Of a stretch of DNA of 12,030 nucleotides, positions 7,426-12,030 are shown piece by piece (the stretch's first letter is position 1; the number at the start of each line of letters is the position of its first letter). The stretch spans positions 1 to 12,030 of the forward strand of contig CAMPGT010000119.1 in assembly GCA_946885665.1 (NCBI GenBank), read 5' to 3'. A model generated the notes under the pieces. The model ran no database searches. It was not told the DNA's origin and worked only from the letters and a program-made list of their open reading frames with translations. This stretch comes from an uncultured Chitinophagaceae bacterium (GTDB lineage: Bacteria; Bacteroidota; Bacteroidia; Chitinophagales; Chitinophagaceae). A program made the position numbers and the translations under genes.

Positions 7426-8400
7426 CTAGATGAGGCCCTCCCTCACCAGGTCGTGCAGGTGAATAATTCCCAGGTAAACGCCACCTGATGTTACGATCAA
7501 TTGGGTAATGTCATTTTTCCTCATGTTGTCAAGGGCGTCCACTGCAAGGGCGTCGGGCGAAATCGTTTTTGGATTCGTGCTCATGATGTCTTTCGCGCTC
7601 ACTTTGTCGAGCGGCCCGTTCTTTTCGAGCATTCGTCGCAGGTCGCCATCGGTTACCACGCCCAGCAGGCGATCGTTATTGTCGACAACTGCGGTGGCCC
7701 CAAGTCTCTTTTTCGAGATTTCTACAATGACATTCCTCAGCGTTTCATGGGGGTTAACTGATGGTTTTTCATTTTGGATATAGAGGTCGCCAACGCGCAG
7801 GTATAATTTCTTGCCAAGCATGCCGCCAGGGTGGAATTTAGCGAAATCTTCGCTCCCAAAGCCTTTCATCTCCATTAAAACAACGGCCAGTGCATCGCCC
7901 ATCACCAGTTGGGCAGTGGTGCTGCTGGTGGGTGCCAGGTTATTGGGACATGCTTCCTGGTTTACCGTGGTATTTAAAACGATGTTGGATTGTTTGGCGA
8001 GAAACGATTTGAGGTTACCCACCATCCCGATCAGCGTGTTGCCGAAGTTCCTGATGAGCGGCACAAGCACTTTTATTTCAGGCGATTCGCCGCTTTTGCT
8101 GATGATCAGCACGGTGTCGTTTTGCTGTATCATGCCCAGGTCGCCATGAATCGCGTCCGCGGCATGCAGAAATATCGAGGGTGTGCCGGTAGAATTAAAT
8201 GTTGCGACTATTTTTTGAGCGATGATGGCGCTTTTGCCGATGCCGCTCACTACCAGCCGCCCGCTGCAGGCTGCAATGGTTTTTGCGGCGCGTTCAAAGT
8301 CGTCGTTCACCATCTGCTGAAGTCCCTGAATAGCAGCGGCTTCGAGTTGTATGGTACGCAGGCCCACCGATTTAATATCTGTAACGATAACTGGCTCCAT
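7426..8400 (-). CDS. kdsD: D-arabinose-5-phosphate isomerase (KpsF/KdsD family)
   Basis: Converts D-ribulose 5-phosphate to D-arabinose 5-phosphate, the first step toward CMP-Kdo for lipid A-Kdo. The 324 residues comprise a SIS sugar-isomerase domain (about 45-180) and two CBS domains (about 205-262 and 270-324). Residues matching the catalytic set of E. coli KdsD are Lys56 (GIGKS), His85 (IHGDLG), Glu105 (SKSGES) and His190 (FHPGGMLG). The usual HPxEA/HPxDA segment reads HAADA here, with the Pro missing. The start is ATG 8398-8400, and the CBS pair is complete. It is the first gene of the five-gene operon, with a promoter directly upstream, and is divergent from recQ. CBS domains suggest nucleotide control. 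It could also be named kpsF, and sequence alone does not separate housekeeping from capsule paralogues. Confidence 0.93.
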   Translation of the reverse strand: MEPVIVTDIKSVGLRTIQLEAAAIQGLQQMVNDDFERAAKTIAACSGRLVVSGIGKSAIIAQKIVATFNSTGTPSIFLHAADAIHGDLGMIQQNDTVLIISKSGESPEIKVLVPLIRNFGNTLIGMVGNLKSFLAKQSNIVLNTTVNQEACPNNLAPTSSTTAQLVMGDALAVVLMEMKGFGSEDFAKFHPGGMLGKKLYLRVGDLYIQNEKPSVNPHETLRNVIVEISKKRLGATAVVDNNDRLLGVVTDGDLRRMLEKNGPLDKVSAKDIMSTNPKTISPDALAVDALDNMRKNDITQLIVTSGGVYLGIIHLHDLVREGLI

Positions 8401-8410
8401 TTCGATGGCG

Positions 8411-8440
8411 CAAACTTACAGGAAATGCCTCACCGGGCAA
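8411..8440 (-). promoter_or_regulatory. Promoter of the kdsD-manC-exo-aminotransferase-HAD operon
   Basis: On the minus strand TTG (8438-8440) is followed by 19 nt and TAAGTTTG (8411-8418), a full match to the Bacteroidota TAnnTTTG -7 element at good spacing. Transcription should begin near 8405, only about 5 nt before the kdsD ATG, so the mRNA would be almost leaderless. The four downstream genes follow with gaps of 14, -4, 3 and 17 nt and show no strong internal promoter. Confidence 0.6.
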
Positions 8441-8583
8441 TAGGTTTGGAGGGCTTAAACAGGAATGTGCCGAAGGGGTTTTAACAAGATAGAAAATGCA
8501 AGAATCTTAAAAATGGCTTAAATTCGCCGACTTTCCCTCATTAAATAGCTACCTCAATTTAATGACGAAGGAAATTATGAGAA

Positions 8584-10872
8584 ATGGCCACAATTAAAAA
8601 AACGTCCGGGTCACAAAAGACCATTAAAAAAGTAACCGTCACCCAAAAGTCCGAAAAATCTTCACATAACGTTGTTTCATCGGCAGCGCTGGTCAAAGCT
8701 TTGCGGGAAAATTTTGGTTTCGATTCATTCAAAGGGAACCAGGAAGCGATCATTCAAAGTCTGCTTTCAGGCAAGGATACATTTGTCATCAAACCTACTG
8801 GTGGTGGCAAGAGTCTTTGTTACCAGTTGCCCGCCATTATTAGTGAAGGGATCGCCATCATTGTGAGTCCGCTGATAGCGCTGATGAAAAACCAGGTTGA
8901 CCTGGTACGCGGCTATAGCAGTGATGATGATGTTGCGCATTTTCTGAACTCGACGCTTACGAAGAAACAGATTAACGTGGTAAAGGACGACCTTACCTCG
9001 GGCAGAACGAAAATGCTGTACGTTGCACCCGAAACGTTGACGAAGCAGGAGAACCTTGATTTTTTCAAGGACATAAAGATCTCTTTTTTCGCGGTTGACG
9101 AGGCGCATTGTATTTCTGAGTGGGGGCACGACTTCCGCCCGGAGTACAGGAGGTTAAGGGAGATGATGGAGCAGATAAACGAATCCGCGCCCATGATCGC
9201 GCTTACCGCCACTGCCACTCCCAAGGTGCAGAGTGATATCATCAAAAATCTCGGTCTCCGCGACCCGCTGGTATACATCTCTTCTTTCAACCGTCCGAAC
9301 CTGTACTACGAAATTCAGCCGAAGGTCAAGAAGGAGCAGACGCTCAAAAGCATTGTGCGGTTCATCAGCAACAACAAGGGTAAGTCGGGAATTATTTATA
9401 CCACCAACAGGAAGACGACGGAAGAATTAGCGGCGTTGCTGCAGCAGAACAACATCAAGGCGGTGGCTTATCATGCGGGCATCGACGGCAAGCTGCGGGC
9501 CGAAAGGCAGGATGCGTTCATGAACGAAGATGTTCATGTGATCGTGGCAACAATTGCTTTTGGCATGGGCATCGACAAGCCGGATATCAGGTTTGTGATC
9601 CACTACAATATTCCGAAAAGCATTGAAAATTATTACCAGGAAACGGGCCGTGCCGGCCGCGATGGCCTCGAGGGAAAATGTATTCTGTACTATTCTCACA
9701 AAGATGTGTCGAAGCTCGAGCACCTTATGCGCGACAAGCCATTGAGCGAGCGCGAAGTGGGTGCGCAGTTGATTGGTGAAACGGTGGCATACGCCGAGAG
9801 TGGTGTTTGCCGGAGAAAGACGCTCATCAGTTATTTTGGTGAAGACTTCCCCGACGAGAACTGCGGCAATTGCGACAACTGCCTGCATCCGAACGAAAAG
9901 GTTGAGGCGAAAGATAATGTGGTGAAGGTATTGAAGGTGTTGAAGGCGCTGGATGAAAGGTTTGCGACCGACTACACGGTAAATATATTGACAGGAAGGC
10001 TGACGCCGAACATCAACATGTTCAGGCACAACGGCATTCCCGAATTTGGCATGGGTAAGGACCAACCTGCGCATTACTGGAACTCGCTCATCAGGCAGAT
10101 GCTGTTGCAGGATTTGCTGAACAAGGAAATTGAAGATTACGGCATATTGAAGATTGGTAAAAAGGGTCACGACTTTTTGAAGAAGCCTAAGTCGTTCATG
10201 ATGGTGCTGAACAATTTGTTTGAAGACGCGAATGCGGATGACGACGAAGAGGGCGGCGACCACGCACCCATTGCTTCGGCCGATGACCGGTTGTTTGAGA
10301 TGTTGAAGGAGCTGCGGCAGAAGGAGTCGAAGCGGAGGGGATTACCGCCTTTCGTGATCTTTTTGGAGACGTCGCTGCAGGATATGGCAACAATGTACCC
10401 CACTACGATCGAGGAATTGGAGAAGTGCCAGGGTGTGAGCAAGGGCAAGGCCGCGCGTTACGGAAAGCCTTTTGTGGAGATGGTGAAGGCGTATGTGGAG
10501 GAGAACAACATTGAACGCCCCGATGATTTTGTGATGAAGACGGTGGCGAACAAGAGTGTGAACAAGGTATATATCATACAGCAGGTAGATAAGAAGATCC
10601 CGTTGGAGACGATTGCGAGGAACAAGGATTTGCGGCTGGACAGTTTACTGGAGGATATGGAGACCATCGCTGCCAGCGGCACGCGGTTGAATTTGGATTA
10701 CGCCATTGATGAGATGCTGGACGAGTACGAGCAGGAGGATATTTTGGAATATTTCAAAGGCTGTGAGACGTCGAGTTTGCAGGTAGCGCAGGATGAGTTG
10801 GCGGAGGGGAACTTTACGTGGGAGCAGTTGAAGATTATGAGGATTAAGTTTTTGAGTGTGTATGGGAATTAG
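8584..10872 (+). CDS. recQ: ATP-dependent DNA helicase RecQ
   Basis: A 3'-5' superfamily 2 DNA helicase for recombinational repair and fork rescue. A Lys/Ser/Thr-rich tail (1-33) precedes the helicase core. Motif I is KPTGGGKS near 70-77, motif II is DEAH at 172-175 followed by CISEWGHDFRPEYR (the RecQ aromatic-rich loop), motif III is ALTATATP, and motif VI is YYQETGRAGRDG. The zinc-binding part of RQC has Cys409, 427, 430 and 433, matching the E. coli spacing. After a winged-helix region comes an acidic linker (about 546-570), then an HRDC domain (about 575-640) and a further 120 residues that look like the helix-turn-helix extension common in Bacteroidota RecQ. At 762 residues it is longer than E. 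coli RecQ for that reason. The start is ATG 8584, 10 nt after AAGGAA (8568-8573). Leu and Lys codon choice shifts toward TTG and AAG in the 3' part. Confidence 0.97.
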   Translation: MATIKKTSGSQKTIKKVTVTQKSEKSSHNVVSSAALVKALRENFGFDSFKGNQEAIIQSLLSGKDTFVIKPTGGGKSLCYQLPAIISEGIAIIVSPLIALMKNQVDLVRGYSSDDDVAHFLNSTLTKKQINVVKDDLTSGRTKMLYVAPETLTKQENLDFFKDIKISFFAVDEAHCISEWGHDFRPEYRRLREMMEQINESAPMIALTATATPKVQSDIIKNLGLRDPLVYISSFNRPNLYYEIQPKVKKEQTLKSIVRFISNNKGKSGIIYTTNRKTTEELAALLQQNNIKAVAYHAGIDGKLRAERQDAFMNEDVHVIVATIAFGMGIDKPDIRFVIHYNIPKSIENYYQETGRAGRDGLEGKCILYYSHKDVSKLEHLMRDKPLSEREVGAQLIGETVAYAESGVCRRKTLISYFGEDFPDENCGNCDNCLHPNEKVEAKDNVVKVLKVLKALDERFATDYTVNILTGRLTPNINMFRHNGIPEFGMGKDQPAHYWNSLIRQMLLQDLLNKEIEDYGILKIGKKGHDFLKKPKSFMMVLNNLFEDANADDDEEGGDHAPIASADDRLFEMLKELRQKESKRRGLPPFVIFLETSLQDMATMYPTTIEELEKCQGVSKGKAARYGKPFVEMVKAYVEENNIERPDDFVMKTVANKSVNKVYIIQQVDKKIPLETIARNKDLRLDSLLEDMETIAASGTRLNLDYAIDEMLDEYEQEDILEYFKGCETSSLQVAQDELAEGNFTWEQLKIMRIKFLSVYGN

Positions 10873-10902
10873 GGAGGCAAAGGTGAAACGGGAGACGGGA
10901 TA

Positions 10903-10945
10903 TATCCCCCGCTGGCGGGGATGGCGCGAAGCGCCGGGGGTGGAC
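10903..10945 (-). repeat. Palindromic GC-rich repeat, copy B (full form)
   Basis: This 43-nt copy, read on the minus strand, matches copy C (11951-11993) at 42 of 43 positions. The only difference is a T for C at the first base of the second hairpin, which keeps pairing as a G-U wobble. It begins about 30 nt after the recQ stop. Two small hairpins are visible: a 5-bp stem GGCGC/GCGCC with loop TTC, and a C/G-run stem with a CCAG loop. It may act as a 3'-end structure for recQ. Confidence 0.85.
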
Positions 10946-11030
10946 CCGGACCAGCAAACAAGAAAATATTTCCATTAGCCTTGCCTTATAAAAAGTTCCG
11001 CGAAACCTCGAATTTCCGTGAGGAACCCCT

Positions 11031-11038
11031 TATTTTTG
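11031..11038 (+). promoter_or_regulatory. Possible -7 element of the tRNA-Phe gene
   Basis: TATTTTTG matches TAnnTTTG and ends 22 nt before the mature tRNA start, a reasonable distance for a short 5' leader. No TTG is found at the normal -33 position (about 11008-11012), so only half of the promoter is supported. Confidence 0.4.
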
Positions 11039-11060
11039 CGATTCGCTAAAAAAGCGATCC

Positions 11061-11133
11061 GGTGCGGTAGCTCAGTCGGTAGAGCAAAGGACTGAAAATC
11101 CTTGTGTCGGCGGTTCGATCCCGCCCCACACCA
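11061..11133 (+). tRNA. tRNA-Phe (anticodon GAA)
   Basis: Full 73-nt cloverleaf. The acceptor 5' strand is 11061-11067. The D-stem pairs GCTC (11070-11073) with GAGC (11082-11085). The anticodon stem pairs AAGGA (11087-11091) with TCCTT (11099-11103) around loop CTGAAAA, with GAA at 11094-11096. The variable loop is GTGTC. The T-stem pairs GGCGG with CCGCC around TTCGATC. The acceptor 3' strand CCACACC (11126-11132) and discriminator A11133 complete it. The CCA tail is not encoded, so CCA-adding enzyme is needed. One acceptor pair is broken: C11065 faces A11128 where G would be expected. All other pairs are Watson-Crick. It is followed 9 nt later by a strong terminator. Confidence 0.95.
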
Positions 11134-11142
11134 CGAAAAATG

Positions 11143-11176
11143 AAGCGATTATGACATATTCATGGTCGCTTTTTTT
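11143..11176 (+). terminator. Intrinsic terminator of tRNA-Phe
   Basis: A 12-bp stem: AAGCGATTATGA (11143-11154) pairs with TCATGGTCGCTT (11160-11171), including two G-U wobbles, around the loop CATAT. A run of seven T (11170-11176) follows. It begins 9 nt after the tRNA discriminator base. It contains the only ATG of the following small reading frame, which argues against that ATG being a real start. Confidence 0.85.
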
Positions 11177-11369
11177 ATTGAAGTCATTGGACATTAGCCG
11201 CGACCTTCGCTTGCCCGTAAACCAGAGTGGCAATCGCGTTTTCTATGACAATATCAAGCTAACCATCATACAAAATGGAAGCTATGATGAGTTTGCCGCC
11301 AAACTTTCAACTGAATATGACGATGATTGCGGCGTGACTTTCGGCAAAGTGACGAAGCTATCGGTGTAA
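11151..11369 (+). CDS. Small orphan reading frame, possible 3' gene remnant
   Basis: I do not recognise this 72-codon frame. The first ten codons lie inside the tRNA terminator, with the ATG in the stem, so the annotated start is doubtful; TTG at 11178 or 11187 are alternatives. From about codon 14 onward the sequence looks coding, with mixed charged and hydrophobic residues such as SRDLRLPVNQSGNRVFYDN and an acidic EYDDDCG stretch near the end. No promoter, signal peptide or membrane segment is seen. It could be the 3' end of a gene whose front was lost when the tRNA-Phe neighbourhood was rearranged, or a chance frame. Function unknown. Confidence 0.3.
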   Translation: MTYSWSLFLLKSLDISRDLRLPVNQSGNRVFYDNIKLTIIQNGSYDEFAAKLSTEYDDDCGVTFGKVTKLSV

Positions 11370-11511
11370 ATTTAACCTTGTTGTTTCTTCCGGCGTGATT
11401 AACCCGCGTAATAAGATGGTTTAAAAAATAAACAGTTTGGGTAGTTTAAAAATTAGACCAGCCCTTTGCCAGAGTTTGACAATTGTTCCTATTAAATAAA
11501 AGTCAACGTCT
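11370..11511. other. Noncoding gap with AT-rich tandem motif
   Basis: No gene is visible between the orphan frame and the small membrane-protein gene. At 11417-11433 and 11442-11458 a motif containing GTTTAAAAA recurs with a 25-nt period, matching at 14 of 17 positions. The first copy is also a short inverted repeat (GTTTA, 5 nt, TAAAC). Repeats of this style occur at the ends of some insertion sequences, such as IS21-type elements, but no transposase gene is present, so this remains a suggestion. TTGAC (11476) and GTCAA (11502) form another loose inverted pair. Confidence 0.35.
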
Positions 11512-11853
11512 TCACGCTGCTGACTCGGTGCTTCTGTCCCGAACGGGCTCCTGGAGTTCTGTTGAATGAGAAACAACCGTTCGAAATTCAGGAACTACTT
11601 CCAGGGACTCTCGCTCATCGATGGGTGTATGCGCGGGTTCGTCGGGGTTGGGCTGGTCGAGGAAAGACCAAAACTTTTCCCAGAACTGCTGCCGCCTGGC
11701 TTTCCGTGCGCGCCGCGCCGCAACTTTGTCCTGGTTGGTAACTTGTTTGTATCCCAGTACGTGTCTTTTAAAACTCCACCAGGGTACGATTACAATGACC
11801 TCGCTCCAGAGAGCGATGACTCGCATCCAGCGAAATAAATACCAAGCTTTCAT
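11512..11853 (-). CDS. Small Trp-rich single-pass membrane protein, unknown function
   Basis: A 113-residue protein I do not recognise. It has a hydrophobic segment around residues 12-27 (IALWSEVIVIVPWW), a very basic stretch at 43-56 (KVAARRARKARRQQ), and a Pro- and Glu-rich polar tail. Seven Trp in 113 residues is unusual. Basic residues just after the single membrane segment suggest the tail faces the cytoplasm. There is no cleavage site, so it is an anchor and not a secreted protein. A promoter with one mismatch to the Bacteroidota consensus lies upstream, giving a leader of about 24 nt, which is the main support that the gene is real. The start is ATG 11851-11853; no Shine-Dalgarno is seen. 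Overlapping plus-strand frames look like shadows. Confidence 0.55.
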   Translation of the reverse strand: MKAWYLFRWMRVIALWSEVIVIVPWWSFKRHVLGYKQVTNQDKVAARRARKARRQQFWEKFWSFLDQPNPDEPAHTPIDERESLEVVPEFRTVVSHSTELQEPVRDRSTESAA

Positions 11854-11883
11854 TGGGGGAAAGGGGTGTTTAGGGTTGAACTA

Positions 11884-11914
11884 CCAATATAATAACTGTT
11901 TTCAGAGATTCAAA
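11884..11914 (-). promoter_or_regulatory. Promoter of the small membrane-protein gene
   Basis: On the minus strand TTTG (11911-11914) is followed by exactly 19 nt and TATATTGG (11884-11891), one mismatch from TAnnTTTG. Transcription would start near 11877, about 24 nt before the ATG at 11853. Confidence 0.5.
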
Positions 11915-11950
11915 GTTTAGAGATCAGTTATTTTTATCGTTGATGTGATG

Positions 11951-11993
11951 GTCCACCCCCGGCGCTTCGCGCCACCCCCGCCAGCGGGGGATA
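11951..11993 (+). repeat. Palindromic GC-rich repeat, copy C (full form)
   Basis: Complete 43-nt unit that starts GTCCACCCCC. Hairpin 1 is GGCGC (11961-11965), TTC, GCGCC (11969-11973). One A separates it from hairpin 2, CCCCCG (11975-11980), CCAG, CGGGGG (11985-11990), and the unit ends ATA. The first C-run (11956-11960) could also pair with the G-run of hairpin 2, so two folds compete. It matches copy B at 42 of 43 positions and copy A apart from the missing hairpin 1. Confidence 0.85.
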
Positions 11994-12013
11994 CATTCTA
12001 CCGTGAAGCCTGA

Positions 12014-12030
12014 GCGCCATTCCCCGCCAG
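12014..12030 (+). repeat. Palindromic repeat, copy D (cut by window end)
   Basis: GCGCCATTCCCCGCCAG matches the core of copy C from the end of hairpin 1 into hairpin 2, with TTCCCC in place of CCCCC. The sequence left of 12014 is only loosely similar. The window ends inside hairpin 2, so the rest cannot be judged. It would sit about 20 nt from copy C in the same orientation. Confidence 0.5.

Noticed and set aside
8441..8448. TAGGTTTG as a recQ promoter
   Set aside because: It matches the -7 consensus but has no TTG at the -33 distance and lies about 135 nt from the recQ start; no convincing recQ promoter was found in the 183-bp gap.
9427..10263. 278-codon minus-strand frame opposite recQ
   Set aside because: Antisense shadow of an intact RecQ helicase and zinc region, with no promoter and no protein-like motif.
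11566..11920. Plus-strand frames overlapping the small membrane-protein gene
   Set aside because: The minus-strand frame has a promoter and a sensible membrane-protein layout; the plus-strand frames have neither.
3801..12030. Palindromic repeats as a CRISPR array
   Set aside because: Copies are far apart, in both orientations, with no regular spacers and no cas genes.

Overview
The window looks like chromosomal DNA of a Bacteroidota bacterium, most likely Chitinophagaceae or a close relative. The reasons are promoter-like sites matching the Bacteroidota consensus (TTTG or TTG, about 19-22 nt, then TAnnTTTG) in front of several genes, a RecQ with the long C-terminal extension usual in that phylum, a tRNA gene without an encoded CCA end, and weak or absent Shine-Dalgarno sequences. 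The family-level placement is inference. Most of the window is conserved housekeeping sequence, and I see no clear new defence or biosynthetic system. The unusual material is at the two edges.

Left part (1-3831): at the extreme left a promoter points leftward out of the window, with a near-perfect inverted repeat centred on its -33 element, so a regulated gene must begin just outside. Next is asnS (asparaginyl-tRNA synthetase, minus strand) with a clear intrinsic terminator. Divergent from asnS is a stand-alone feoB (ferrous iron transporter) with no feoA beside it. A short GC-rich palindromic repeat separates feoB from the convergent operon that follows.

Centre (3832-8400): a five-gene minus-strand operon, in transcription order kpsF/kdsD (arabinose-5-phosphate isomerase), manC (mannose-1-phosphate guanylyltransferase), a DnaQ/PolB-like 3'-5' exonuclease, a methionine/kynurenine-type aminotransferase, and a HAD phosphatase. 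Gaps are 14, -4, 3 and 17 nt, so co-transcription from one promoter just upstream of kpsF is likely. The first two genes feed Kdo (LPS) and GDP-mannose (surface glycan) synthesis. The last three have no evident pathway link to them.

Right part (8401-12030): recQ is divergent from kpsF. After it come a repeat copy, a tRNA-Phe(GAA) gene with one mismatch in its acceptor stem, and a strong terminator. Then follows an accessory-looking patch with a 72-codon orphan reading frame that may be a gene remnant, an AT-rich tandem motif, a small unrecognised tryptophan-rich membrane protein with its own promoter, and two more copies of the palindromic repeat, the last cut by the window edge.
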